Below are positions 17,901 to 27,748 of a stretch of DNA of 64,000 bases, in pieces; the stretch's first letter is position 1, and every line of letters starts with the position of its first letter. Source of the stretch: Bacteroidota bacterium (GTDB lineage: Bacteria; Bacteroidota; Bacteroidia; Chitinophagales; Chitinophagaceae); contig JAFEAB010000106.1 of assembly GCA_018266615.1 (NCBI GenBank), positions 1 to 64,000 of the forward strand. Reading direction: 5' to 3'. The position numbers and the translations under genes were made by a program. The notes beneath the pieces were generated by a model that was not told the DNA's origin, made no database searches, and saw only the letters and a program-made list of their open reading frames with translations.

Positions 17901-20375
17901 TTATTTAATTTCCCAGCTAAGCGCCGCATCATGTAATTCCACGCTTAATGTATTGCCTTTTTTAAGTTCCCCCGATATTATATATTTTGAGATGGGCCTC
18001 CTGAGCTGGTTTCGTATTACTCCCGAAATCTGCCTCGCTCCATATTTTGGAGTAAACCCGGTTAGGGATAGGTGCTTTTTTGCCTCTTCAGAAATTGAAA
18101 AACCAATTCCCTGTTTATCCAAAGCTTCAAGAAGCCCCTTCATCTGAATATCAAAAATCCGAACAATGCTTTCTTCGCTGATTGATTTGAAGGGCACGAT
18201 TTCCGTAAGCCTGGCCAAAAATTCCGGCCTGAAATACTTGGTCATGATTTCCATCAATTCATTCGGAGCCGGTGTTTCCCCTTTTTGGAATTTCTCTGCA
18301 ATCCATTCGCTTCCGATATTGGAAGTGAAAATGATTACGGCATTGGAGAAATCGCCTTCCTTTCCCAGCCTGTCGTGCATGTGTCCTTCATCCAGAATCT
18401 GAAGAAAGGTATCAAATACCGAAGGGTGGGCTTTTTCAATTTCATCAAATAGAAGAACCGCATACGGCTTTTGCCTGATCTTATTCACCAGGACGCCACC
18501 TTCTTCATAACCCACATAGCCGGGAGGTGCGCCATAAAGCAATGCTGCAGAATGTTCCTCTTTAAATTCCGACATATCAAACCGGATCATCGCTTTCTCA
18601 TCATTGAATAGAAACTCGGCCAATGATTTTGCCAGCTCTGTTTTACCGGTACCGGTTGGCCCAAGAAAAAAGAAGGATCCCAATGGCTGTCCTTTTTTGT
18701 TCAATCCACTTCTTGATTCCAATACGGCTTCGGCTAATGCTTTAACCGCATGGTCCTGCCCAACTACTCTCTTTTTCAGGTAGCCATCCATATTCAATAA
18801 CCGTTCTTTTTCCTGTGCCTGTATTTTTCCAAGAGGAATACCTGTTTTATAAGATACGATGGAAGCGAGGTCATCCTTGTTTACATCTTCTTTCTTTTCC
18901 CCCACCAGGGTACTGAGTTTTTCAAAACTATTTTTCAGGAATTGGTCATATTCAGAAGCGCTTTCAAATTTTTCAACCTGCGAGGCATCCTCCAGTTTCC
19001 CCAATAATACCGGGCTGATTCGCGCTTTCATTAAGCCATATAACCATTTGTACTCATTAAATAGGGTATGGGCAGGTAACCCGCTCTCATTTAATTCCAA
19101 AGCCTGCAATTGCTTTTTTAATTCTTCCAGATCGCTGCTGTTGGTATCAACCATGAGTTTAATAGCCGCCATGGTACGATCGAGGAGATCGATGGCCGCA
19201 TCGGGCAGGTGACGGTCTTTTATATAACGTTTAGCGAGTTTTACACATTCTGCTGCAGCATCCGGAGCAATTTTCAACTGGTGATGGGCGGCAAATTTTG
19301 GAGCCAGGCATTCTACCATTTTAATGGCACTGTCAATTTCCGGTTCGGCAACCCCAAGCACTTCAAATCGCCGGGTAAATGCCGGATCGCGCTCAATATG
19401 CTTCCGGTATTCATCATTCGTTGTGGCGCCAATAACCGTTATTTCCCCCCGGGCCAGTTCGGGTTTCAGCAAATTGGCAGCGCCTGCCCCAACCGAACCC
19501 TTGGCATCGAGTAATACATGGATTTCATCAATAAAAATTATCGCCTTGGGAAACTGTTTTATTTCTTTGATGATATTTTTCAGGCGGTCTTCAATTTCTC
19601 CTTTATAGGAGGCACCTGCAATCAAGGCGCCCAGGTCGAGTTCAAATAATTGCGCTCCCTGCAATTGGGTTGGTACTTTATTAGCGGCAAGGTCCATGGC
19701 TAATCCGTCTATTAATGCCGTTTTCCCAACCCCGGCTTCTCCGGTTATGATAACATTAGGTTTTGTACGCCGGCATAGGATTTCCATCATCATCCGGGTT
19801 TCCTTATCCCGGCCTATAATGGGATCCGTTTTTTGCTCCCTGGCAAGGGCTGTGCGGTCGATACAATATTTGAATAGCGCCCCTGCCGCAGGAGATTGAG
19901 CGGAACCATCCGGAGCATTGGAATTTACCGCCTGTTGAACCTCCCCTTCTTTGAAATACCCCTCCAGGATCTCCTTTTCTTTTACAGGAAATGTTTTTAA
20001 TTGCTCCGAAGTAAATCCCACGCCGGGTTTACTAAGCGCACATAAAACGCAAATGGGGTTTATGAAATCCAAACCAAGTTTAATCCGCACATTATCCGCT
20101 TCCTCAAATACTTCCTTCACCTGGTCATCGCCGGTAACCTTTTCTCTGGTCTGTGCCACTTTCGGATAATCTTCGATTCTTACTTCGGCCCATTCGGAAA
20201 TATAGCCTGTATCTTTTCCAATAGCATCCAGGTAATTCTTCAGTCCAACATCCTTATGAAGCAGGCTTAAAAGGAGATGTGCGGGAGAAAAATTTTCGTT
20301 TCGGTATTCTTTAGCTAATGATTGGGCGATCTCAATAGCTGTTTTTACGGATTCATTTAATGAAAGTGCAGCCAT
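17901..20375 (-). CDS. tssH: Type VI secretion ATPase ClpV (TssH)
   Basis: AAA+ unfoldase that disassembles contracted TssBC sheaths. With the start at 20375 (MAALSLNESVKTAIEIAQ) it has 824 residues: an N-terminal Clp_N double repeat, Walker A GEAGVGKT at 212-219 and Walker B IIFIDEIH near 280, a middle helical region, a second Walker A GPTGTGKT at 572-579, and a ClpB-like D2 small domain. The upstream ATG at 20417 adds 14 residues unlike the family and was not chosen. It is divergent from tssE, sharing a 197-bp intergenic region. Confidence 0.93.
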   Translation of the reverse strand: MAALSLNESVKTAIEIAQSLAKEYRNENFSPAHLLLSLLHKDVGLKNYLDAIGKDTGYISEWAEVRIEDYPKVAQTREKVTGDDQVKEVFEEADNVRIKLGLDFINPICVLCALSKPGVGFTSEQLKTFPVKEKEILEGYFKEGEVQQAVNSNAPDGSAQSPAAGALFKYCIDRTALAREQKTDPIIGRDKETRMMMEILCRRTKPNVIITGEAGVGKTALIDGLAMDLAANKVPTQLQGAQLFELDLGALIAGASYKGEIEDRLKNIIKEIKQFPKAIIFIDEIHVLLDAKGSVGAGAANLLKPELARGEITVIGATTNDEYRKHIERDPAFTRRFEVLGVAEPEIDSAIKMVECLAPKFAAHHQLKIAPDAAAECVKLAKRYIKDRHLPDAAIDLLDRTMAAIKLMVDTNSSDLEELKKQLQALELNESGLPAHTLFNEYKWLYGLMKARISPVLLGKLEDASQVEKFESASEYDQFLKNSFEKLSTLVGEKKEDVNKDDLASIVSYKTGIPLGKIQAQEKERLLNMDGYLKKRVVGQDHAVKALAEAVLESRSGLNKKGQPLGSFFFLGPTGTGKTELAKSLAEFLFNDEKAMIRFDMSEFKEEHSAALLYGAPPGYVGYEEGGVLVNKIRQKPYAVLLFDEIEKAHPSVFDTFLQILDEGHMHDRLGKEGDFSNAVIIFTSNIGSEWIAEKFQKGETPAPNELMEIMTKYFRPEFLARLTEIVPFKSISEESIVRIFDIQMKGLLEALDKQGIGFSISEEAKKHLSLTGFTPKYGARQISGVIRNQLRRPISKYIISGELKKGNTLSVELHDAALSWEIK

Positions 20376-20572
20376 AATCCAATAGTTTAAAAAAGGAAAC
20401 CTGCCCCCCTTATTCACTAATTCGCTATTCTAAAAGTAATGATTTATATATATATTTAACCAGAATTGGCAGGTTTAGTATGATTGCCAGGCTCATTTTC
20501 GGGATTTAATGATTTGATCTTTTACCTGCTTTTCCTATAATGAAAATTTAAGTGGCAAATCAAAATTTGGCA

Positions 20573-21010
20573 ATGAACACGAAATTTTTGAAAATACCTT
20601 TACCCGTTTCAAAATTGATTGAAGGGCAGGAAATACTGGTTTGTAACCTAAAAGAGTCAATTTCTCAAAATCTCGAACTCATTATTATGACCCGTTTTGG
20701 AGAACACCGGTATGATTTTGATTTTGGCTGTGAAATCTGGGATCTGGATTTCGAACTGATCGTGAGCGAGAATAAATGGGAAGAAAAACTGAGGCAGTCA
20801 TTGCTGCAATCTATAACCACACACGAAGACCGGTTATCTGAAATTCAACTTAGTGTGAAGATTTCTGAAATTGAAAAGCAAAACCTGATTCGAAATTATA
20901 CGGAAATAAAGAAACGGGTGGATATTGTACTTTCCGGGGTTATCCGAAAAACAGGAGAATCTTTTTCATTTAATAACAGCCTTTTTCTTAGCCCTTTATC
21001 TGTTGATTAA
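20573..21010 (+). CDS. tssE: Type VI baseplate protein TssE (GPW/gp25 family)
   Basis: Baseplate wedge subunit related to phage T4 gp25 that helps nucleate the sheath. The 145-residue sequence has SISQNLELIIMTRFGEHRYDFDFGCEIWDLDF, the gp25 core with the conserved ExR-type segment. A GTG at 20552 would add seven residues; the ATG at 20573 is preferred but both are possible. It starts the plus-strand tssE-tssF-tssG unit, divergent from clpV. Confidence 0.88.
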   Translation: MNTKFLKIPLPVSKLIEGQEILVCNLKESISQNLELIIMTRFGEHRYDFDFGCEIWDLDFELIVSENKWEEKLRQSLLQSITTHEDRLSEIQLSVKISEIEKQNLIRNYTEIKKRVDIVLSGVIRKTGESFSFNNSLFLSPLSVD

Positions 21011-21021
21011 ATTTAGAAATT

Positions 21022-22881
21022 ATGCTTTCCCAAATAAATAATTCCAAGGAGGCTATCCGGAACAGGATGCTGAAGCATGCCTTGAATTTCTGGAATATAA
21101 AAAATACAGAAGATCTCGACCCGGTTGTAAAATTATTGCTGGAAGCGCTTTCCACCGAATTGTATAATCTGGGGAATGAAATTAAGGATACCGAATCGCG
21201 GCTCCTCGAGAAGGCGGCACAACTCCTTGCTCCCGATTTATTAACCTGCCCCATTCCTGCCCATGCTATTTTGCATGCGATTCCGGTTGAACCACGCGAG
21301 GTATTAACCGAGGTGGCCCATTTTTATCTAAAGAAAAAAATAACCAGCTCCCAGGAAGAGGAACAACAGAAGAATATGGATGTTTTCTTTACCCCGGTTG
21401 GGAAACATGTGCTGTACAATGTAAATGTGATATGCCAGGGAGCAGGAAGCAATTTGTTTGGTTACGATGATACCCTTAATAAACAGGGTATTGCACAGGC
21501 CGGAAATTCTGGCGGATTGAAAAATCATGAAATGTGGTTGGGGTTATCCGTTGATGCCGGACTTTCTGAGATGGCACAATTGTCTTTTCAGTTTGAATGG
21601 AAGAATCCCGAATTTCAATTTGCCCGTCATAATTTCCAGTTGCTTTCCATGCTCAAATGGTATATCCTCGATAAGGAACTGGAAGCTTTTGCCGGTCTGG
21701 AATCTGAAGAAGAAGTTCAGGCCCCCATGCCGAAACTTACCTCCGATCATGATATATTGACTCAAATTGAACAAGATGTAAAAGACCTGTATAATTCCAG
21801 ATATGTTACATTGTCGTTAGCCGGGTTGCCCAAGCTGCAAAGCCTGCTTACGGAATACCCATTGGTATTTAAAGAAGTATTTAATGAGCAGGTTCTGCAA
21901 AAATTTAATACTAAACTACTCTGGATTAAAGTGGTCTTTCCGCAGTTTATTCCTCAGTCTGCTCTGGATGATCTTTTTGTTTACACCAATACTTTTCCTG
22001 TGATGAACCGACAGCTTAACGATATGCGGTACCGGTTAAAAGGAGGTAGCAACATCATTCCGCTAAAAGCAGCCAACCAAAGCCAGTTTCTTGCCGTAAG
22101 GTCGCTCGCAAATGATAAAAGTCAGTATACTATAACTCCCTTTTTGAAAGGGGAGGAAGAGTTGGGTACGTTTACGGTTCGAAGTGGAGGGGTTGAGCGG
22201 TTTGACGGAAGGAATGCGAATGAGTTCATTAGTTATTTACTCGAACTGCTGCGAACCGAATCTGCGGCCTTCGCGGCCTATGGTAACGATTTCATTTCCT
22301 ATACCCTCAAAGAATTACAGCAACGGATATCTATAATTGAACAAAAATCGAAAACGGTTGCCCAGGATGCGGGTGAAATCCCTCATTATATTATGGTAAA
22401 GCCCATGGAGGGTAATGATATGATGTATGTGGAATACTGGACAACCTTTGCCGAAGCGGGTAACCATATCCGTTCGGGATCCAGGCTGCAGGAATATAAT
22501 TCTGTTGGTATTAAACCAGACTCCCTGTTTTTATTAACCACCAGCACCGGAGGGAAGGACCGGCTCAAACAGGAGGAACGGGTAAATGCTTTCCGGTATG
22601 GATTAATGACCCGAAACCGGATTGTTACGAGGGATGATATTCGGAATTTTTGTTATTACGAACTGGGCAATCGTTTGCAAAAAGTTACCATCGAAAAGGG
22701 ATTCGAAATTTCACCCTTACAGCAACAGGGTTTCAGGCGCACCATTGATGTGGAAATTACCCTGAAAAAAAATGAAGTGACCGACCCCAATGAACGGCAA
22801 TTATTGACTGAACAATTGCATTCAAAACTAAAAGGCAGGTCGGGGATGAGTAATCATTACCGGGTCATAATAAAAGAGTAG
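21022..22881 (+). CDS. tssF: Type VI baseplate protein TssF
   Basis: Large wedge subunit (gp6-like) of the baseplate, 619 residues, starting 11 bp after tssE. The N-terminal region reads NRMLKHALNFWNIKNTEDLDPVVKLLLEALSTEL and ESRLLEKAAQLLAPDLLTCPIPAH, which matches the start of TssF proteins. The C-terminal part contains TRNRIVTRDDIRNFCYYELGN, typical of the gp6/J-like domain. Its length agrees with the family. Confidence 0.9.
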   Translation: MLSQINNSKEAIRNRMLKHALNFWNIKNTEDLDPVVKLLLEALSTELYNLGNEIKDTESRLLEKAAQLLAPDLLTCPIPAHAILHAIPVEPREVLTEVAHFYLKKKITSSQEEEQQKNMDVFFTPVGKHVLYNVNVICQGAGSNLFGYDDTLNKQGIAQAGNSGGLKNHEMWLGLSVDAGLSEMAQLSFQFEWKNPEFQFARHNFQLLSMLKWYILDKELEAFAGLESEEEVQAPMPKLTSDHDILTQIEQDVKDLYNSRYVTLSLAGLPKLQSLLTEYPLVFKEVFNEQVLQKFNTKLLWIKVVFPQFIPQSALDDLFVYTNTFPVMNRQLNDMRYRLKGGSNIIPLKAANQSQFLAVRSLANDKSQYTITPFLKGEEELGTFTVRSGGVERFDGRNANEFISYLLELLRTESAAFAAYGNDFISYTLKELQQRISIIEQKSKTVAQDAGEIPHYIMVKPMEGNDMMYVEYWTTFAEAGNHIRSGSRLQEYNSVGIKPDSLFLLTTSTGGKDRLKQEERVNAFRYGLMTRNRIVTRDDIRNFCYYELGNRLQKVTIEKGFEISPLQQQGFRRTIDVEITLKKNEVTDPNERQLLTEQLHSKLKGRSGMSNHYRVIIKE

Positions 22882-22952
22882 TAATTTATTGGAATATTTC
22901 AAGTACAGGTAATGTATGCAATCTGTGAAATGTTAATATACAAATGAAATAA

Positions 22953-23906
22953 ATGGATAAATCAAAAACCAATCTTTCTGGAAGGCTTTCCGATACGTTT
23001 GGGAATGATTTCAGGGCGGAGATTATTGCCGCCGAATTGATCAACGGGCAGTTGCCGGAGGATAGGGTACTCATTTTTCATTTGGGCCCGAAGAAGCGGA
23101 ATTACCGGAAGGATGTGGATGAGGTGGTAGAAGATATTTCCGATTATAACCGGAAGGAATACACGTTTATCAGGAGCCATAAAGAGGGGATTTATGATAT
23201 GTTACCGGAGGGTCTGTTTCATTCTCCAGTTATTCCCAAATCGGCTATATCCCAAAAGGAAATTATTCAACATATTAAGCGGCACAAAATTGAAGAGCGA
23301 AATGCCAGGCGCTTTTTTATGCCCTTCGAATCAGGGATTGATGCGCTGCGGATCCAAATGGCCTTGTATGAAACCCGCATCCACCAGGAAGGCCGGCAAA
23401 ACGAATTGATAAATGTTTTCAAACCTTTTTGGGAGATTTTTAAATACCTGGATATAGAACAGTCGGGTGTGTTTTTAAAAGTGATACCACTTATTCATGA
23501 AATTAGGGATGATTATGAAGCAGCATCCTCTATTTTTGAACTTTTGCTGGAAGTGCCGGTGCGGATTAGCAGTTGCCGGATGATGCCAATTGAAAATGAA
23601 GATTTTGAAAATTCGAAACTGGATCATTGTTTTTTGGGAGTAGATTCCACCACCGGTAACCAGGCATTTGATGGGGGAGAGGATGATATTATGATCGAAA
23701 TTGGCCCGGTAAGCAATACCCAACTGCAGTCATTCCGAAAGGGCAACCGCAACGATACCGTGCTTCAGATGCTTTCCGATTACCTGCTCCCGGTACAGCT
23801 TGAAATCAAGGTTAAATTTATTCCGGATGATGCCTCTAAATTGGGTTGCCTGGCAGATGGCAGCAATGCGTTTAATGCGGTCCTGGGTATGGATGTTTAT
23901 TTGTGA
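22953..23906 (+). CDS. tssG: Type VI baseplate protein TssG
   Basis: Partner of TssF in the baseplate wedge. The 317-residue protein has the expected size and position (71 bp after tssF), the FFMPFESGIDALRIQMALYE block, and a C-terminal region ending AFNAVLGMDVYL, similar to the end of TssG (LGxxxxL). Similarity to proteobacterial TssG is weak by eye, and the call leans on synteny. Confidence 0.8.
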   Translation: MDKSKTNLSGRLSDTFGNDFRAEIIAAELINGQLPEDRVLIFHLGPKKRNYRKDVDEVVEDISDYNRKEYTFIRSHKEGIYDMLPEGLFHSPVIPKSAISQKEIIQHIKRHKIEERNARRFFMPFESGIDALRIQMALYETRIHQEGRQNELINVFKPFWEIFKYLDIEQSGVFLKVIPLIHEIRDDYEAASSIFELLLEVPVRISSCRMMPIENEDFENSKLDHCFLGVDSTTGNQAFDGGEDDIMIEIGPVSNTQLQSFRKGNRNDTVLQMLSDYLLPVQLEIKVKFIPDDASKLGCLADGSNAFNAVLGMDVYL

Positions 23907-23927
23907 TGGAGGCAAGCCGTCAAATCT

Positions 23928-25061
23928 TTACCATTCCACTTTAAAAGGCATTTCATTTAATTCCAATGGGTGGTAGGGCCGCAATGCTTTTGAGGCACCG
24001 CGCCAAATTATATTCACTTTATTTTCATCAGGGGAAATATGAATACTATGAAGCAGCGTCTGGGTCTCTTTTAAGGTACCCTTTCGGCCATCGGTCCAAA
24101 TCTTTGGCCAGGCTTTCGGTAATTTAAGGGTTATCCTTTTTTGGGTGGGATGAATATTTAATAACGTGCAATCGTCGGGAATCTTTAGGGGATTGATTTG
24201 CAAGCCAAAATGTCCGCCATTAAAAAAGCGATAATTAAATCCGGTATTAAACTGTTTGTGATCATACAAATCCGGCTCCACCCATTTCATTTTAATTTCC
24301 TTTAATGCCCTTGGGTTGGGATATGGGAATTCAACCAATCCGGTATATAATAACCGGGGAGCCCATACATGATTCACCCAGTCTGTGGCAAAAGGGAGTG
24401 GCATTTCTACCCACCGGTTTACATCGTTTGTTATGATGTTACCGGGAGTAAGTTGCTGTGTCGGGTCTTCCAGATTTGGCAATTCAAGCTTTTCAATCAT
24501 GGCCTTCGAAGGTTCCACAATAAAACCCTTGCCTTCCGGGTTTCTCGGGTATCGAAAGGGGCTGTCGGCATACCAGTTTTGTTCGGGCATTGCGGCCATG
24601 ATCTCCTCATTGGGCAATTGCATTTTTTTTTCTGCTTCGGTGTCTTTTCCACCATACGCATAATCATACCTTAGTGGCACCTCCAGGATTATTTCGGGCT
24701 CTGAAAATTCTAATTTCCCAAAAGAATTAAAATACGCTTTCCGGTTGCCCTGTACTAAAATGTCAAACTGGGTATTTCCAATCTGCACCCCCGCATAGAA
24801 TTTCTTTTCATTTCCGAAATTCCTTGCCTTCCCTTTGATGATCACATCGCAATATTTTTTAAACACAAACAAATCACTGTCGTCTTTGAGCAATTGATCG
24901 TTGTGTTCGTAGTATGCTATTTTATCAACCAGCGGTTCCGCATTATCCGCCGGCGTGCATTGGCCCTTATTATCAAAAACAAAGGTTTGCTTTACCAATA
25001 CCGCCAGGGTGGGTTGTGCATGTTCCGTATTCCCGGATATTTGTTTTGCGCTGAATTGCAT
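23928..25061 (-). CDS. DUF2169 family protein, candidate type VI effector adaptor (copy 1)
   Basis: A 377-residue protein with the DUF2169 layout: an N-terminal beta-rich region (QPTLAVLVKQTFVF, DLFVFKKYCDVIIKGKA), the central YDYAYGG-type and NPEGKGF motifs, and a C-terminal barrel with LNIHPTQKRITLKLP. DUF2169 proteins accompany PAAR and VgrG genes and are thought to help load cargo. The start at 25061 sits 2 bp from the stop of the upstream gene; an earlier ATG at 25118 lies within that gene and was not used. It is the last gene of the hcp-vgrG run and converges on tssG (21 bp apart). Confidence 0.8.
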   Translation of the reverse strand: MQFSAKQISGNTEHAQPTLAVLVKQTFVFDNKGQCTPADNAEPLVDKIAYYEHNDQLLKDDSDLFVFKKYCDVIIKGKARNFGNEKKFYAGVQIGNTQFDILVQGNRKAYFNSFGKLEFSEPEIILEVPLRYDYAYGGKDTEAEKKMQLPNEEIMAAMPEQNWYADSPFRYPRNPEGKGFIVEPSKAMIEKLELPNLEDPTQQLTPGNIITNDVNRWVEMPLPFATDWVNHVWAPRLLYTGLVEFPYPNPRALKEIKMKWVEPDLYDHKQFNTGFNYRFFNGGHFGLQINPLKIPDDCTLLNIHPTQKRITLKLPKAWPKIWTDGRKGTLKETQTLLHSIHISPDENKVNIIWRGASKALRPYHPLELNEMPFKVEW

Positions 25062-25062
25062 T

Positions 25063-25464
25063 TTATTTCTTTTGATAAAGCCACCAGCTAACTCCAATCC
25101 CCACAAGCCCAAGCACAATCAACAACAACGGTGGTAAATAGAGCGCCCGAAATGAATTGATTTTTACCAGGGCGGGCTGTTGTTCCGGGTACAGAACCGG
25201 AATTTCCTGCCCCAATTTGTAAGTTACAGGAAAAAAGGAATCCGGGTCATACTTGTATTTATCGCCTTTGGTAGTAGTAAAAGATAATACAGGGCTTTGT
25301 GTTTTTACATTGTTTCTCCCCAGCGCGTATTTAATTTCAATGACTGTGGCAGTAGTATGAATGGCTTTTTTCTTGAACTTCCAGGTGTCAATAAAAAATT
25401 TCACCCCGGTAACAAGAAAAACTAAGGTAAGAAGGGAGCTTAAAATCAAAATAAAATATTTCAT
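25063..25464 (-). CDS. DUF3592-like two-helix membrane protein
   Basis: A 133-residue protein with hydrophobic segments at about 3-25 and 110-130 and a beta-rich loop between them containing TTATVIEIKYA and YKLGQEIPVLY, the pattern of DUF3592 proteins. Its function is unknown. Its place between two DUF2169/PAAR genes in the spike operon suggests either a passenger gene or a factor acting with the cargo. Confidence 0.7.
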   Translation of the reverse strand: MKYFILILSSLLTLVFLVTGVKFFIDTWKFKKKAIHTTATVIEIKYALGRNNVKTQSPVLSFTTTKGDKYKYDPDSFFPVTYKLGQEIPVLYPEQQPALVKINSFRALYLPPLLLIVLGLVGIGVSWWLYQKK

Positions 25465-25498
25465 AGCGGACTTTTAATAGGGGATTTGCAATCCAAAC

Positions 25499-26317
25499 TT
25501 ACTGCATAGTTGCGCCGGAGGGAGGATTAAAATAATCGGCAACGCCCTGCGTCATGCCAGATTTAAAATCGGTATAATATTTTCCGAGAACGGTGGTACT
25601 TGCATTAGAATATCCCATTGGGGAACCAAGAATACCAAATGAGCCCAGGAAGGTTTGAAACCCTGCGTGGGTAATAATCGAACTGACTGTCTTATTTGTG
25701 ATGAGGCGTGAAAGCGCCCCATTTGTCCCTAATAAACCTCCATCCCCTTTTAAGCTGGTGCCATTAAATGCGGTATTTATGGCATAGGATAAGGCAACAT
25801 CCATGGCCATGCCGGCTAAACCCGCTAAAAAGTCGCCCAGGCGAAATCCGGCAAACACCGTAGCCGGGGCTGCCACCACACCAAAAGGGGCAGAACAGGG
25901 GAAGCCACAATTTAGATTTACGGTAGCATACACCAAGTTGGCAATAGCCACCGGTTTATCGTGTACCTTAACGGAGAATGCAAAAAATTCGGAGGTGGAA
26001 CCGCTTCCAAGCGTATTTAAAAAGGTTAAAGGAGAGGGGACAAAGGGAGTCAGGGGAATATGAACAATCATAGGACCTATATCAGATCCCTGTAAAATGA
26101 TGGGAACCTGAACAAACTCTACTAACACCGGGTTCTTTCCTTCATTATTGTCGCTTCTTTTAACCGTCCCGAAAATAAGTGCCCCGGGTAAATTGCCAAG
26201 AAGTGCAAACACCAAATGAGGCATGGGGGCAGGCACCGGAGGTACAGTGGTAGTCAGTTCCTGGTGGAAATCACACCCTATCATTGGGTGAATTACATTT
26301 ATAATGGCACAATCCAC
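25499..26317 (-). CDS. PAAR-like spike-tip protein
   Basis: A 272-residue protein likely to cap the VgrG spike. The first 190 residues are rich in Pro, Gly and short strands, with regularly placed Pro-rich turns (TTTVPPVPAPMPH, IPLTPFVPSPLTFL) and a NCGFPCSAP segment, as in PAAR-like (DUF4150-type) proteins associated with DUF2169. The C-terminal 80 residues (from about 185) are Gly/Ala/hydrophobic and not recognised. It lies between two DUF2169 genes, a linkage well known in Gram-negative type VI clusters. It may be a tip only, or may carry an effector segment; the sequence does not decide. Confidence 0.65.
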   Translation of the reverse strand: MDCAIINVIHPMIGCDFHQELTTTVPPVPAPMPHLVFALLGNLPGALIFGTVKRSDNNEGKNPVLVEFVQVPIILQGSDIGPMIVHIPLTPFVPSPLTFLNTLGSGSTSEFFAFSVKVHDKPVAIANLVYATVNLNCGFPCSAPFGVVAAPATVFAGFRLGDFLAGLAGMAMDVALSYAINTAFNGTSLKGDGGLLGTNGALSRLITNKTVSSIITHAGFQTFLGSFGILGSPMGYSNASTTVLGKYYTDFKSGMTQGVADYFNPPSGATMQ

Positions 26318-26322
26318 ACCGT

Positions 26323-27282
26323 TTATTTTTGAATTATTTCACATGTTCTGGTTTCCATGGGCGTAACAATATAGTTTATAGGATAACGATAAGTAATAAA
26401 CGCTTTTTGTTCATCTACAATTAATCCGACCTGCTCAATATACATCGGCCATTCTTTAAATCGTTCATTCATGCTCACTTTCATAACCAATTCGCAGGAA
26501 GGGATACGAAAACTAAAGGCTTGATCTCCCATCCCGGTTATATCAAGGGTATCTCCCGGTATAACTTTATCCACAAGCATTGCCGGGAAGGCGGTGTTGT
26601 AAAACTTCGGATCATATTTTGTTACCTTACCCTGGTCATCAAAACTCACATTGTTACGTGCATGCAATTCGGATAATTGAGGCGTACTACAAACACCAGT
26701 GGGATCGGGCTGGTCGCTCCATTTTTTGATCAGACAATTGGGGTCTTCGATATTTGGCAATGGATTATTGAGGCTGTCTTCCTTGCTGAAATAATATCCT
26801 TTGCCTGAAGGATTATTTTGAAAAGGCAGTTTTACGCCATCCCAATCGGCCATGCCACCAAAAGCATTTTCAAGAATAAGGGGCATTTCTGTAAAAGGTT
26901 CTGGTGTTGAAATAGCGGTGCCAAAAATTGTTTTTTCCCATTTGCGGTTTCCAAAAATGGCAATTCGGTGAATTCGTTTTTTATTAAAATGAACTTCCAC
27001 TTCCATATAAGGGACCGGAGAATTATTTGGGGCTTTAGCGTTTCCCATTACCAGGATATCCACAGCACCCCGTCTATAAACATAATCTGATTCAAGGAAA
27101 CCGTATTTTGTTTGAACGGCCTGATATTGAGGAGCCCAGGCTTGTTGGTCCTCGCTAACCTGAATTGAATTGCCTGAAATATCATAGGTTACCCTTGTGG
27201 CCACCGACATAGCGTACTTATTATCATCTATCCCCGCCCGAAACATGATAGAAGGAAATGGAGTATGGTTTATTAGATCCAT
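26323..27282 (-). CDS. DUF2169 family protein, candidate type VI effector adaptor (copy 2)
   Basis: A 319-residue DUF2169 protein starting MDLINHTPFPSIMFRAGID, a characteristic DUF2169 opening, with NNPSGKGYYF and ENAFGGMADW motifs. It is more typical in length than copy 1, and the two are clearly diverged paralogs. It is 5 bp upstream of the PAAR-like gene and 3 bp from the beta-helix gene, so these are tightly coupled. Confidence 0.85.
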   Translation of the reverse strand: MDLINHTPFPSIMFRAGIDDNKYAMSVATRVTYDISGNSIQVSEDQQAWAPQYQAVQTKYGFLESDYVYRRGAVDILVMGNAKAPNNSPVPYMEVEVHFNKKRIHRIAIFGNRKWEKTIFGTAISTPEPFTEMPLILENAFGGMADWDGVKLPFQNNPSGKGYYFSKEDSLNNPLPNIEDPNCLIKKWSDQPDPTGVCSTPQLSELHARNNVSFDDQGKVTKYDPKFYNTAFPAMLVDKVIPGDTLDITGMGDQAFSFRIPSCELVMKVSMNERFKEWPMYIEQVGLIVDEQKAFITYRYPINYIVTPMETRTCEIIQK

Positions 27283-27285
27283 TTT

Positions 27286-27741
27286 TTAATCAGAACTATT
27301 AAGTTTAACACGCTCCCCATTTATCCTTACATCATCATTCGCCTTTATTTCCACATTTCCTAAAATGGCAGTAATTTTTTGTACCTGGGCAATGAGTTTA
27401 TGGGTGCCTTCTACTTCGGTCAGGCAATCCTTTTTCACCTGTTGAATAAGATTCCCATTGCTTTCGATGTTGATTTGTTCCGCTGCTACCAGGTTAATTT
27501 TTTTTGATGATAAGTTTAACGCTTCGTCGGCGTTGATATTTATTTCTTTGGCGTTTATATCAAGTGCCAGCCCCGTTGGGGTTAAATTGATGACAAGTTG
27601 CACTTCGCCGGTTGGAGCCAGTATTTTTATTTTATTGCCGTATAAGTCTGCCCACAATTGATTTCCATTCGAAAAAGTAAATGTAGACAGATCCTTATTC
27701 ATATCCATTAGCATAGCCTCTTCCTGTTTCGAAATATTCAT
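27286..27741 (-). CDS. Stand-alone spike beta-helix protein (DUF3540/gp5 C-terminal-like)
   Basis: A 151-residue protein with no enzymatic domain. Residues 68-151 are alternating hydrophobic/polar repeats with a period near 8 (LDINAKEI, NINADEAL, NLSSKKIN, VEIKANDD), ending DVRINGERVKLNSSD, resembling the triple-stranded beta-helix at the end of gp5/VgrG or the DUF3540 family. It could form an extension between VgrG and the PAAR-like tip; that is inference from gene order and sequence repeat. Confidence 0.6.
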   Translation of the reverse strand: MNISKQEEAMLMDMNKDLSTFTFSNGNQLWADLYGNKIKILAPTGEVQLVINLTPTGLALDINAKEININADEALNLSSKKINLVAAEQINIESNGNLIQQVKKDCLTEVEGTHKLIAQVQKITAILGNVEIKANDDVRINGERVKLNSSD

Positions 27742-27748
27742 GTCGGAA

